64,000 bases of DNA from Hydrogenophaga crassostreae (GCF_001761385.1 NZ_CP017476.1:4205501-4269500); one strand, 5' to 3'. Counted from the stretch's first letter, positions 9,235 through 18,423 are shown. Notes: generated from the letters alone by a model not told the origin. Program-made: numbers and translations.

Positions 9235-10590
9235 ATGAGCCAAAAAAATCTCCTGCTGAGCTACTACGGCGACGACCTCACCGGCTCCACCGACGCCATG
9301 GAGGCGCTCACCCTGGCCGGCGTTCGCACCGCCCTGTTTCTGCGACCTGCCACAGACGCGCAACTCGACACGCTGACCCGTGAAGGTCCCTTGCAGGCGA
9401 TCGGCCTGGCCGGTACCAGCCGCAGCGAGACGCCCGCATGGATGGATCAGCACCTGCCGCCGGCCTTCGACTGGCTCAGGCGCCAGGGCGCGGCAATCTG
9501 CCACTACAAGGTGTGCTCCACGTTTGACAGCGCCCCCCAGGTGGGCAACATCGGGCGCGCCCTGGAAATCGGTGCCGCCACCTTTGAACAAGCCGTGGTG
9601 CCCATCGTCGTCGGCGTGCCGCAACTGCGCCGCTACACCGTGTTCGGCAACCTCTTCGCCACGATCGCTGGCGAAACCTACCGCATCGACCGCCATCCGG
9701 TGATGAGCCGCCACCCCGTCACACCCATGCACGAGGCAGACCTGCGCTTGCATCTGGCGGCGCAAACCACCGCGCCTGTGGGCCTGGTCGACGGGTTGAC
9801 CCTGCAATCGCCCGACGCCGATGCGGCGGTCGACCATGGCATGCGCAGCGACGGAGCCCCTGTGCGCGCACTGCTGCTCGACGTGGCCGATCCCATCACC
9901 CAGACCCTCGTGGGACAACAACTCTGGCGCCACCGCCGGGACAACACCGGCCTGTTCACCGTCGGCTCATCCGGCATCGAATACGCACTGGTCAAAGCCT
10001 GGCAGGCATGTGGCATGCTGACCGGCGACGTAACAGCGTTCAGGGACGTGGGCGCCGTGGACCGCATCGCCGTGGTGTCGGGCAGTTGCTCGGCGATCAC
10101 CGCGCAGCAGATTCGCCACGCCGGGGAACAGGGATTTGCCCTGATCGCGGTGAACGCTGCGCGCCTTGCTTCGCATTCCCGGGGCGATGCCGAGCAGGCT
10201 ACGGTGTTGTCCCAAGCCTGCGCCGCGCTGGACGCCGGATGCAGTGTCATCGCCTACACGGCACTCGGGCCAGACACGGCGGCCGAACGTTTCGACGATG
10301 CCGAGCCACACGCCATCGGCCAAAGGTTGGGCCGTCTGTTGCGCGAAATGGTGGAGCACGGTGGTTTGAAGCGCGCCGTGGTCGCAGGCGGCGACACCTC
10401 CAGCCACGCCTTGCGCGAGCTCGACGTGTTCGCGCTGACGGTCGCCATGTCTTTGCCGCGCACCCCAGGATCACCGCTGTGTTTCGCCCACAGCGAAAAC
10501 CCGGCGTTGAACGGCACACAGGTGGCCCTCAAAGGCGGACAAATCGGTGCCATCGACTATTTTGAGGCGATAAGGGATGGTCGTCCCTGA
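9235..10590 (+). CDS. oiaK: DUF1537 (four-carbon acid sugar kinase) family, probable 3-oxo-isoapionate kinase
   Basis: The 451-residue protein starts with the family hallmark YYGDDLTGSTDAMEAL and ends with the nucleotide-binding AGGDTSSHAL and HSENPALNG regions. DUF1537 members phosphorylate acid sugars such as threonate, erythronate and 3-oxo-isoapionate. It begins three bases after the RuBisCO-like gene. The pairing with that gene and the ApnL-like gene points to OiaK, which makes 3-oxo-isoapionate 4-phosphate. The kinase family is certain; the exact substrate is inferred. Confidence 0.83.
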   Translation: MSQKNLLLSYYGDDLTGSTDAMEALTLAGVRTALFLRPATDAQLDTLTREGPLQAIGLAGTSRSETPAWMDQHLPPAFDWLRRQGAAICHYKVCSTFDSAPQVGNIGRALEIGAATFEQAVVPIVVGVPQLRRYTVFGNLFATIAGETYRIDRHPVMSRHPVTPMHEADLRLHLAAQTTAPVGLVDGLTLQSPDADAAVDHGMRSDGAPVRALLLDVADPITQTLVGQQLWRHRRDNTGLFTVGSSGIEYALVKAWQACGMLTGDVTAFRDVGAVDRIAVVSGSCSAITAQQIRHAGEQGFALIAVNAARLASHSRGDAEQATVLSQACAALDAGCSVIAYTALGPDTAAERFDDAEPHAIGQRLGRLLREMVEHGGLKRAVVAGGDTSSHALRELDVFALTVAMSLPRTPGSPLCFAHSENPALNGTQVALKGGQIGAIDYFEAIRDGRP

Positions 10591-10666
10591 CTCCTGGCGA
10601 TGCCACCTCGGCGCAAATTCAGCAGCGAGCACCGCGCCCGTGCTTCCAGCAACCAATGCCTGAATG

Positions 10667-11108
10667 ACCATGCCGCCATCCATCGCCGCCTTGGCCAACC
10701 GTTGGCAGCCGATGCCGGGTGGAAAAGGCCTCAACCAGACGGGGGCCAGCGCCCGGGCCAGTGTGCCAAACCACATGCTAGGTGCCACCTGCCGCGATGA
10801 CTTTGCGGCACCCTTGGTGGACCATCTGTGCAACAGCAGATCGAGACCAGCGGTGCCAAGCAGGGAACCGGTGCACGCTCCGGCATGTGCGTGGTCACCC
10901 CCGGACCGTGCGGTGTGGCATGGAGCACCACTGAAAGAGCCTTCAGGCAGCCAGCGAACAAAACGGTACAGGTGATATCAACCCTGGGCGCGGGCGACAC
11001 CTTTGCAGGGCATCTCTGTTCACCGCCCTGGTCTCGGGCCACAACCTGGACACCGCCGTTGCATTGGCCAGCGAAGCCGCGGCCACCACCGTCAGCACAC
11101 CAAGATAG
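10667..11108 (+). pseudogene. Remnant of a PfkB/ribokinase-family sugar kinase
   Basis: Three broken pieces read in shifted frames. About 10667-10820 gives an MPGGKGLNQ stretch (PfkB signature 1) followed by HMLGATCRDD. About 10960-11015 gives VISTLGAGDTFAG (signature 2, with the catalytic aspartate). 11022-11108 gives ALVSGHNLDTAVALASEAAA, the usual next segment, ending at TAG. The total is about 440 bases against roughly 900 for an intact gene, so large internal deletions plus frameshifts are present. It lies just after the DUF1537 kinase in the same direction and may be a lost former kinase of the operon. Confidence 0.75.
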
Positions 11109-11196
11109 CGCCGGTCCTCACAGGCTGCTTTTGCCTTCAGCACACCTGGGTAACCTCTCAAAAGCAGGCGGGTGTGCAGACGCCGACTCAGCGGAC

Positions 11197-12156
11197 TCAG
11201 GCGCCATGAATCAACCCGGGGAAATCGCTGATCACCCCTTGCGACTTTTGCCTGGCCCAGCGTTTCAGCCAGTCTGAGAGGTGCATGGCAAACCCTTCTG
11301 CAGCAGGTGTCGCCTGTCGAACCTTGGAGCGGTAAAGGCAGACCTTCCGAATCACCTCGGGCTCGACCACCCGCTTCATCACAAGGCCAAACGGGTGCGC
11401 CATGACACCCACATATGCAGGCGCCAAAGTCGCGGCAAGCCCTTGCGAGGCAATGCCCATGGCGGTGGAGATGTTGTCAACCACATGCACCGGCATGATG
11501 CGTGTGCCCTCCGGTGCATTCCGGTGCATCAAAGACACACTGATTTCATGATCACGCCCGGCCGCCACCAAGGCGTGTTCGCGCAAGTCTTCCCAGCGCA
11601 CTTTTCGTTTCTTTGCCAGAGGATGGCTCGCTGCGCACCATAGCACCCAGGGGCTGTCAAACAGTGGCTCGCTCAACACGTCTGCACTCACCGGGCGATC
11701 GGGGCCAACCGCCAGATCCACATCGCCAGTCACCACCGCATCGATCAAGCTGTCGACCGGCAAATCGCGAATCCGTACCGCAATTTTGGGTCGTTTCGCC
11801 GCAAAATCGCGCATGGCCGCGGGCACCACGGCACTGGCCAAGACCAAAGGTGCCCCGATGCGCACAACGCCGGCCGCGCGGTTGCGCACATCGTCGGCAA
11901 CGCTGTCGGCGCGGTTCAGCTGGTGCAATACCGATTGCGCCGAGGCCAGAAAATCCCGCCCCCCGCTGGAGAGCGCCACCCGACGGGTGGTTCGGTCAAA
12001 CAGGCGGAAACCGAGCAAGGTTTCCAGTTCAGCCACCAACTGGCTCACGGCCTGGGCAGTCAGGCCCATGCGCTCGGCACTGGCGCCGAAATTGAGCAGC
12101 TCGGCCACGGTGACAAAGGCTTCGAACTGGCGCAGGGTGTATCGGATCAAGGACAT
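11197..12156 (-). CDS. LysR-family transcriptional regulator
   Basis: Starting at the ATG at 12156, this is a 319-residue LysR protein. The N-terminal winged helix covers about residues 3-62 (LRQFEAFVTVAELLNFGASAERMG, then TAQAVSQLVAELE), followed by a substrate-binding domain. A TTG at 12171 in the same frame is less likely. It is transcribed away from the meta-cleavage operon starting at 12283, separated by 126 AT-rich bases containing a 10-base palindrome, so it probably controls that operon and itself. Confidence 0.93.
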   Translation of the reverse strand: MSLIRYTLRQFEAFVTVAELLNFGASAERMGLTAQAVSQLVAELETLLGFRLFDRTTRRVALSSGGRDFLASAQSVLHQLNRADSVADDVRNRAAGVVRIGAPLVLASAVVPAAMRDFAAKRPKIAVRIRDLPVDSLIDAVVTGDVDLAVGPDRPVSADVLSEPLFDSPWVLWCAASHPLAKKRKVRWEDLREHALVAAGRDHEISVSLMHRNAPEGTRIMPVHVVDNISTAMGIASQGLAATLAPAYVGVMAHPFGLVMKRVVEPEVIRKVCLYRSKVRQATPAAEGFAMHLSDWLKRWARQKSQGVISDFPGLIHGA

Positions 12157-12184
12157 GGTTTCGATTATCAATCACAGCTTGTTG

Positions 12185-12194
12185 ATTGATCAAT
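12185..12194. promoter_or_regulatory. Perfect AT-rich palindrome in the LysR/hpaH divergent intergenic region
   Basis: ATTGATCAAT is a perfect inverted repeat set within further TTGAT/ATCAA elements between 12163 and 12200. LysR regulators often bind T-N11-A dyads in exactly this position, between the regulator gene and its divergent target. The assignment as an operator is inference; no clear -35/-10 pair was settled. Confidence 0.4.
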
Positions 12195-12282
12195 ATCAAT
12201 TGCTTGTTTCTTGCTGCCTTGCTTTAAATAATGGCCAGTTACATATCAGTGCGCCGGATGCAGGTGCCAACGGAGACACAGC

Positions 12283-13086
12283 ATGCTCGAACCCGCGCTT
12301 CACGCCGCCCTGGCGCGTGAGCTTCATGAATCGGAACAATCCCGCCAGCAGATCACCCACTTCTCGAAACGCCATCCATCGATGACGATCGAAGACAGTT
12401 ACGCGATTCAGCGCGAGTGGATGAAGATCAAGCAGGGCGAGGGGCGCCGCGCCATTGGCCACAAGATCGGCCTCACCTCGCGCGCCATGCAATTGGCCTC
12501 GCAGATCACCGAGCCCGATTTCGGCTTGCTGCTCGACGACATGTTGCTGCGTGATGGCGGTGAAATCGAAGCGGCGCGCTTCATCGTTCCCCGTCTGGAG
12601 GTGGAGTTCGCTTTCATTCTTGCCAAGCCACTCAAAGGGCCGGGTGTGACGCTGTTCGATGTGCTCAACGCAACCGACTACGTGGTGCCTGCGCTGGAAC
12701 TGATCGATGCGCGCATCGAACAATTCGACCGCGACACCCAAGCGCCACGCAAGGTGCTCGACACCATTGCCGACAACGCGGCCAACGGCGGCATCGTGCT
12801 TGGCGGGCGCCCTTCGCGGGTGGATGCCGTGGACTGGCGCTGGGCCGGCGCCTTGCTTTACAAAAACGGTGTGATCGAGGAATCGGGTCTGGGCGCTGCG
12901 GTGCTCAACCACCCGGGCAATGGCGTGGTCTGGCTGGCCAACAAGCTTGCCGCTTACGACGAAGGCCTGGCGGCAGGCGAAATCGTGCTCGGTGGTTCGT
13001 TCACCCGCCCGGTGCCCTGCTCGGCCGGCGACGTGTTCCACGCCGACTACGGCCCACTGGGCTCCATCTCGGTGCAATTCGTATGA
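12283..13086 (+). CDS. hpaH: 2-oxo-hept-4-ene-1,7-dioate hydratase
   Basis: This 267-residue protein belongs to the 2-keto-4-pentenoate hydratase/HpaH family. It shows IGHKIGLTSRAMQ, EVEFAFILAKPL with acidic metal ligands, and ALELIDARIEQFD. A good ribosome-binding site, CGGAGA, precedes the ATG. HpaH hydrates the oxo-heptenedioate of the homoprotocatechuate pathway to the substrate of HpaI, which follows with a four-base overlap. It is the first gene of the operon opposite the LysR gene. MhpD/DmpE-type hydratases are close relatives, but the pairing with HpaI, HpaG and HpaD-like genes supports HpaH. Confidence 0.87.
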   Translation: MLEPALHAALARELHESEQSRQQITHFSKRHPSMTIEDSYAIQREWMKIKQGEGRRAIGHKIGLTSRAMQLASQITEPDFGLLLDDMLLRDGGEIEAARFIVPRLEVEFAFILAKPLKGPGVTLFDVLNATDYVVPALELIDARIEQFDRDTQAPRKVLDTIADNAANGGIVLGGRPSRVDAVDWRWAGALLYKNGVIEESGLGAAVLNHPGNGVVWLANKLAAYDEGLAAGEIVLGGSFTRPVPCSAGDVFHADYGPLGSISVQFV

Positions 13087-13898
13087 ACCCGATGGAAAAC
13101 CCAAACACCCAAAACAACTTCAAACGAAGCCTTGCTGTCGAGGGCGCCCAAATTGGTCTCTGGCTGGGGCTGGCCGATCCATACACTGCCGAGCTGTGCG
13201 CCACAGCCGGTTTTGACTGGTTGCTGATCGACGGCGAACACGGCCCCAACGATTTGCGCTCCATGCTGAGCGCACTGCAGGCCATTGCACCCTATCCGTC
13301 GCACCCGGTCGTGCGCATTCCCAACGGCGATGCCGCCCTGATCAAACAGGTGCTGGAAATCGGCGCCACAACCTTGCTGGTGCCCATGGTGGAAAACGCA
13401 GACGAAGCGCAGGCGCTGGTGAGCGCCATGCGCTACCCACCGGCAGGCGTGCGCGGCGTGGGCAGTGGCCTCGCGCGCTCTTCGCGCTGGGGTGCGCAAG
13501 TGGACTACCTGCACCATGCCAATGACCAGGTCTGCCTGCTGGTTCAGGTGGAAACAGCCAATGCGCTGGCACAGATCGATGCGATCGCCGCAGTCGAAGG
13601 GGTTGATGGCGTCTTCATCGGACCGGCCGACCTGTCGGCGTCCATGGGCCACCTCGGCAACCCTGGCCACCCCGACGTGCGCGCCGCCATCGAGCATGCA
13701 ATAACGCGCATCCTGGCCGCCGGCAAAGCGCCGGGCATTCTGGCCACAGACGAGAAACTGGCACACCACTACATCGGTCTGGGTGCGCGCTTTGTGGCCG
13801 TCGGCGTTGACGCCACCTTGCTGGCGCAAACCACCCGCGCGCTGGCCCGGCGCTTCAAGACCGCTGCAACGCCAACCGTTGGTACCAGCGACTACTGA
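13083..13898 (+). CDS. hpaI: 4-hydroxy-2-oxoheptanedioate aldolase
   Basis: The 271-residue class II aldolase has the HpcH/HpaI hallmarks: WLLIDGEHGPND, the glutamine/glutamate metal region LVQVETANAL and GVFIGPADLSASMG. HpaI cleaves 4-hydroxy-2-oxo-heptane-1,7-dioate to pyruvate and succinate semialdehyde. An ATGA overlap joins it to hpaH. A second in-frame ATG at 13092 could also be the start. The product succinate semialdehyde would need an aldehyde dehydrogenase, and two are encoded downstream. Confidence 0.9.
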   Translation: MNPMENPNTQNNFKRSLAVEGAQIGLWLGLADPYTAELCATAGFDWLLIDGEHGPNDLRSMLSALQAIAPYPSHPVVRIPNGDAALIKQVLEIGATTLLVPMVENADEAQALVSAMRYPPAGVRGVGSGLARSSRWGAQVDYLHHANDQVCLLVQVETANALAQIDAIAAVEGVDGVFIGPADLSASMGHLGNPGHPDVRAAIEHAITRILAAGKAPGILATDEKLAHHYIGLGARFVAVGVDATLLAQTTRALARRFKTAATPTVGTSDY

Positions 13899-13907
13899 GG
13901 CACATCC

Positions 13908-15320
13908 ATGGATCTCAATACCCTGCGCAACAGCTTTTTGGGGCGCCTGCTGACCGAACCCGCCGACATGGCGGCCTTTCTCACCGACTGGCGAGGCAAG
14001 TGGACCGGACGCGCGATAGCCGTGGCCCAGCCCGACAACACCGAAGGCGTGGCCACCGTGATGCGCTGGTGCCATGCGCACCGGGTGCCGGTGGTGCCGC
14101 AGGGTGGCAACACCGGCCTGTCTGGTGGCGCCACCCCCGACACCGACGGGCTCGCGCTGGTTCTGTCGCTGACACGGCTGAACAAGGTGCGCCACATCGA
14201 CCCGGTCAACAACACCATCGAAGTGGACGCCGGCGTCACCTTGCAGCAGGTACAGGAAGCGGCACGCGAAGCCGGGCGTCTGTTTCCGCTCAGCCTGGCC
14301 GCTCAAGGCAGCTGCACCATTGGCGGCAACCTGGCCACCAACGCGGGTGGCGTGCAAGTACTGCGGTATGGCAATGCGCGTGCGTTGTGTCTGGGCTTGG
14401 AAGTGGTGACCGCGGAAGGCGAGATCTGGGACGGCCAGCGCGGCCTGCGCAAAGACAACACCGGCTACGACCTGCGCGATCTGTATATCGGCAGCGAAGG
14501 CACGCTGGGCGTGATCACGCAAGCCGTTCTGCAGCTGTTTCCCCTGCCGGCTTCCCAGGTCGTGGCCTTCGTGGCGGTGCCATCGCCAGCCGCAGCCATC
14601 GCCCTCCTGCAATTGGCCCAGGCCCGGCTGGGCTCATCGCTCACCGCCTTCGAGCTGATGAGCGATGCCTGCATTGCTTTGGTGGAAAAACATGTGGATG
14701 CCGCACGACTCCCGCTGGCCGAGCGGTCTGACTGGTATGTGCTTCTGGAGGTCAGTGACACCCAGGGCGAATCCGAAGCAGGCGAAGCCATTGAAGGCTT
14801 GCTGGAAGCCGGCATGGAGCAAGAGCTCGCCACCGACGCGGCCTTGTCGTCCAGCCTGTCCCAGTTCAAGGCGCTGTGGGCCCTGCGCGAAGACATCTCG
14901 GAGTCTCAGGGCGCCGAAGGCAAAACCATCAAGCACGACATTTCATTGCCCATCTCCAACATCGCCGGCTTCGTGACCCAGACCAGCGAAGCCCTGTCCG
15001 AGGCGTTCCCCGGCCAGCGGCTGGTGGTGTTCGGCCACCTGGGGGACGGCAACCTGCACTTCAACCTGTCGCCTTCGCCCGACCGTTGTGGCACCGAACA
15101 CGTGGCCGAGTTTCTCGCCCTTGAAGCGCCGATCAACACCCTGGTTCACGATGCCGTGATGGTCCACCAGGGATCCATCTCGGCCGAACACGGTCTGGGC
15201 GTGCTGCGGCGCGATGAATCCGCCCGATACAAATCACCTGTCGAGTTGAAGCTGATGCGAGCCATCAAGACCGCGCTCGACCCTTTGAACCTCATGAACC
15301 CTGGAAAGCTGCTGCCATGA
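13908..15320 (+). CDS. FAD-binding oxidoreductase (D-2-hydroxyacid dehydrogenase, GlcD/DLD type)
   Basis: The 470-residue protein has an FAD_binding_4 domain (PQGGNTGLSGGATPD near residue 64 and GGNLATNAGGVQVLRYGNAR near residue 142) and a C-terminal FAD-oxidase C domain with HLGDGNLHFN and SAEHGLGVLRRDE. Members oxidise D-lactate, glycolate or D-2-hydroxyglutarate. It is not a standard homoprotocatechuate enzyme, so it may process a hydroxyacid precursor or product of this operon. GAGG lies 8-11 bases before the ATG, and the stop overlaps the next start by four bases. Confidence 0.88.
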   Translation: MDLNTLRNSFLGRLLTEPADMAAFLTDWRGKWTGRAIAVAQPDNTEGVATVMRWCHAHRVPVVPQGGNTGLSGGATPDTDGLALVLSLTRLNKVRHIDPVNNTIEVDAGVTLQQVQEAAREAGRLFPLSLAAQGSCTIGGNLATNAGGVQVLRYGNARALCLGLEVVTAEGEIWDGQRGLRKDNTGYDLRDLYIGSEGTLGVITQAVLQLFPLPASQVVAFVAVPSPAAAIALLQLAQARLGSSLTAFELMSDACIALVEKHVDAARLPLAERSDWYVLLEVSDTQGESEAGEAIEGLLEAGMEQELATDAALSSSLSQFKALWALREDISESQGAEGKTIKHDISLPISNIAGFVTQTSEALSEAFPGQRLVVFGHLGDGNLHFNLSPSPDRCGTEHVAEFLALEAPINTLVHDAVMVHQGSISAEHGLGVLRRDESARYKSPVELKLMRAIKTALDPLNLMNPGKLLP

Positions 15321-16789
15321 ACACACCCATTGAAATCGCCGGCGCCACCGTCTCGCCTGACCACTTCATCAACGGCAAGCGCGTCGCGTCAGCCGATACC
15401 TTCGAACTGCACAGCCCGATCGACCAGGCTCTGCTGGGGCGGATCAGCGAAGGCCGCCCCGAACATGTCGAGGCGGCGATCCAGGCCGCCGAAGCGGCCT
15501 TCCCGGCCTGGAGCGCGCTGAGCGCTGCCGAGCGCAAACCCTATCTCGACCGGTTCGCCGAAGAAATCGGCAAACGCGCCGAAACGCTGTGTCAGGTGGA
15601 AAGCCGCGACGCGGGTGTGCTGCTCTCTCGGATGCGCCATGGCGTGGTGCCCCGCGCCATGCTCAACATCAGCTGGTTCGCCGAGCACGCGCTCGACCTG
15701 CAAAACCGCCCCATCGAAACCGAACAGGCGCAACACCTGGTGCGCCATGCGCCCGCCGGCGTGGTGGTCATCATCACGCCCTGGAATGCGCCGCTGATGC
15801 TCTCAACCTGGAAGCTCGGTCCGGCCCTGGCCGCCGGCAACACCTGCATTCTGAAACCACCGGAGTGGGCGCCGCTGTCGTGCTCGCTGCTGGCCGATGC
15901 GGCGCAGGCTGCCGGTTTGCCGCCGGGCGTGTTCAACGTCGTGCAAGGCGCTGGCGCGACCACCGGCGCACAGCTGGTGGCCGACCCCCGGCTGGCGCGG
16001 GTGTCGTTCACCGGTTCGGTGCCGACCGCCAAGCTCATCGCCCAGGCCGCTGGCGCCAACCTCGTGCCTTGCAGCCTGGAGCTGGGCGGCAAGAGCCCCT
16101 TCATCGTGCTGGAAGACGCCGACATTGACAACGCCGCGCGCACCGGTGCCCTGATGTACCGCAATGCAGGCCAGGTCTGCCTCGCCGGCACCCGCTTCCT
16201 GGTGCATGAGCGCGTGGCCGAGGCGTTCACCGCGGCCATGAAGGCGCAGGTCGAGCAACTGAAGGTCGGCGATCCGCGCGAAGAATCCACCGAAGTCGGC
16301 CCCATCATTCACCCGCGACAGGTCGGGCGCGTGGCCGGCTTCGTTGAGCGCGCGGTCGCCGGTGGCGCCAAGCTGCTCTGGGGCGGTCAGCGCCACGCAT
16401 TTGGCGCCCAGTATTTCCAGCCCACCATGGTCTCCGGCCTGAAACAAAGCGACGAAATCGTGCAGAACGAGGTCTTCGGCCCTGTGCTGACGCTGCAGAC
16501 TTTTGCAGACGACGAGCAGCTCATCGCCATGGCCAACGGCACCGATTACGGCCTGGGCGGCGTTTGCTACGGCGAGACCGGGCACGCCACCGCCGTGGCC
16601 GAGCGCGTGCGCACCGGCTTCATCTGGATCAACAGCTTTGGCATCCGCGATCTGGCGGCGCCTTTTGGCGGCATCAAGCGCAGCGGCGTCGGTCGTGAAG
16701 GCGGTGACTGGAGTTTTGAATTCTTCTGCGATGTGAAAGACATCGTCGTGCCCAAGAAGCCCTTCCGCGCCAGCTTCAGCCAGCGCTGA
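15317..16789 (+). CDS. hpaE: Aldehyde dehydrogenase, HpaE-like (carboxymethyl-hydroxymuconic semialdehyde dehydrogenase)
   Basis: The 490-residue NAD(P)-dependent aldehyde dehydrogenase has the catalytic glutamate in LELGGKSP (E255) and the nucleophile in NAGQVCLAGTR (C288). The C-terminal stretch RDLAAPFGGIKRSGVGREGG resembles that of E. coli HpaE. HpaE oxidises the ring-cleavage product of homoprotocatechuate. It starts inside the stop of the FAD oxidoreductase gene (ATGA). A hydroxymuconic semialdehyde dehydrogenase of another meta pathway is the alternative; the nearby HpaD and HpaG homologues favour HpaE. Confidence 0.82.
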   Translation: MNTPIEIAGATVSPDHFINGKRVASADTFELHSPIDQALLGRISEGRPEHVEAAIQAAEAAFPAWSALSAAERKPYLDRFAEEIGKRAETLCQVESRDAGVLLSRMRHGVVPRAMLNISWFAEHALDLQNRPIETEQAQHLVRHAPAGVVVIITPWNAPLMLSTWKLGPALAAGNTCILKPPEWAPLSCSLLADAAQAAGLPPGVFNVVQGAGATTGAQLVADPRLARVSFTGSVPTAKLIAQAAGANLVPCSLELGGKSPFIVLEDADIDNAARTGALMYRNAGQVCLAGTRFLVHERVAEAFTAAMKAQVEQLKVGDPREESTEVGPIIHPRQVGRVAGFVERAVAGGAKLLWGGQRHAFGAQYFQPTMVSGLKQSDEIVQNEVFGPVLTLQTFADDEQLIAMANGTDYGLGGVCYGETGHATAVAERVRTGFIWINSFGIRDLAAPFGGIKRSGVGREGGDWSFEFFCDVKDIVVPKKPFRASFSQR

Positions 16790-16848
16790 TCGGCCCATCC
16801 GATTCGCACGCCACGCGCCCCAACACCACCACAACAGGAGACAAGCCC

Positions 16849-18423
16849 ATGAATTCGAAAATCCCCTTCGGCCGCCGCCAGTTTCTCGCCTCCGGCGCCG
16901 CCCTCGGCGCCAGCGCCATCGGCCTGGCCGGCTGCGCGCAAACCCCTGCCATGAAAAACACCGACAGCGCTTCGCCCATTGCCACCGTGGCACAAGGCCA
17001 ACTGCGCGGTGCCCGCGCCGGGTCCGTCGCCAGCTTCAAACGCGTGCCCTACGCAGCGAACCCCTTTACCGCGGCCAACCGCTTCCAGGCGCCCAAGCCT
17101 GCCGCGGCCTGGTCGGGCGAACGCGACGCCAGCGCCTACGGGCCCATGCCGCCGCAGCCATCGCGCGCGCCCGGCGGTGGCATGGCCGGCGAGGCCGATG
17201 ACCTCACGCTGAACATCTGGGCGCCAACCAACGCGAAAAACGCACCCGTGATGGTGTGGTTCCCGGGCGGTGCTTTCTACCGCGTTGACGCCGCCGAAGG
17301 CTGGTACGACGGCAGCGGCTTCGCCGCCCAGGGCATCGTGGTGATCACGGTCAATTACCGCGTGGGCATCGACGGCTTCATGGCCATCGACGGCGCACCG
17401 AGCAACCGCGGTCTGCTTGACCAGGTCGCCGCGCTGCAGTGGATCCAGCGCAACATCGCGGCTTTTGGTGGCAACCCCAAAGACGTGACGATCGCGGGCC
17501 AGTCGGCTGGCGCACAAAGCGTGATGTTGCTCATGGGCATGCCCATGGCGCAAGGCCTGTTCCAGAAAGCCATTGCCCAGAGCCCGCCGCAAAACAACTT
17601 CTCAACCGCCGAAGCGGCCCGCGTGGCCAAAGCCACGGGCGAGATGCTCGGCGTGGCGCCGATGGCGCAGGCGATGGCCGCGGTGTCGCTGCCCGACATG
17701 ATCACCGGCACCGAAAAGATGATCGGCGACCTGCGCGACCGCGCCAAGTGGGGCCCCATCGGCGGCCAGCCGCCTTTCCTTCCCGTTGTAGACGGCACGG
17801 TGTTGACCGAAACGCCTTACGCCGCCTTGCAAAAGAACGCCGGCAAGCTTCCCTTGCTGATCGGTTGCACCGACGAAGAGGCGCGCTTGTACCTCGTTCC
17901 TGGCGGCACCATCGACAAGATCCCGCCACCGGCCTTCGACGGCGCCGTGCGCGGCAACCGCCTGCCGGCCAACGCCGCCGAGGTTTACGCCAAGGTGCGC
18001 GACAAGGCCTCGCCGGGCGACATGCTCGCCGCGCTGGAATCGGACGGCACCTTCCGCATCCCCACGTTGCGTTACGCCGAGCAGCGCGTGGCCGCCGGTG
18101 CACCGGTGTGGTTCTACAACTTCGCCTGGTCGTCGCCCGGATTTGGTGGCCGCCTCGGCGCGGGCCACGTGGTGGACGTGCCGTTCGCCTTCAACACGCT
18201 GGCCACAAAACAGGCGGCGCCCTTCCTGGGTGGCCCGGGCCATCAGCCGCTGGCCGACGCAATGCATGGCCGCTGGACGCGCTTCATCAAGACCGGTGAC
18301 GCCGGCTGGCCTCGCTACGAAACCGCCACCCGCCCCACCATGCGCTTCGACACCACCTCAGCCGTGGTGAACGACCCCTTGGCCGAGCGTCGCCAGCTCT
18401 GGTCTGGCGCCAAGTTCAACTGA
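16849..18423 (+). CDS. Tat-exported type B carboxylesterase (probable lipoprotein)
   Basis: The 524-residue alpha/beta-hydrolase opens with a twin-arginine motif (GRRQFLASGA) and a lipobox (LAGC, cysteine about residue 25), so it is probably exported folded and lipid-anchored. It carries the type B esterase elements: an oxyanion stretch WFPGGAF, the nucleophile elbow GQSAGA (most family members have GESAGA), a CTDEEA acidic region and a histidine in GAGHVVDVPF. AGGAGA precedes the start. Within an aromatic meta-cleavage operon, it may release an aromatic acid from an ester in the periplasm. The substrate is unknown. Confidence 0.87.
   Translation: MNSKIPFGRRQFLASGAALGASAIGLAGCAQTPAMKNTDSASPIATVAQGQLRGARAGSVASFKRVPYAANPFTAANRFQAPKPAAAWSGERDASAYGPMPPQPSRAPGGGMAGEADDLTLNIWAPTNAKNAPVMVWFPGGAFYRVDAAEGWYDGSGFAAQGIVVITVNYRVGIDGFMAIDGAPSNRGLLDQVAALQWIQRNIAAFGGNPKDVTIAGQSAGAQSVMLLMGMPMAQGLFQKAIAQSPPQNNFSTAEAARVAKATGEMLGVAPMAQAMAAVSLPDMITGTEKMIGDLRDRAKWGPIGGQPPFLPVVDGTVLTETPYAALQKNAGKLPLLIGCTDEEARLYLVPGGTIDKIPPPAFDGAVRGNRLPANAAEVYAKVRDKASPGDMLAALESDGTFRIPTLRYAEQRVAAGAPVWFYNFAWSSPGFGGRLGAGHVVDVPFAFNTLATKQAAPFLGGPGHQPLADAMHGRWTRFIKTGDAGWPRYETATRPTMRFDTTSAVVNDPLAERRQLWSGAKFN

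Noticed and set aside
12163..12282. A full promoter assignment for the meta-cleavage operon
   Set aside because: Several AT-rich boxes overlap; no single -35/-10 pair with good spacing could be chosen with confidence.
15803..16993. A 396-residue open frame opposite the HpaE-like gene
   Set aside because: Shadow frame; its low-complexity Gly/Trp-rich start is unlike any protein family.
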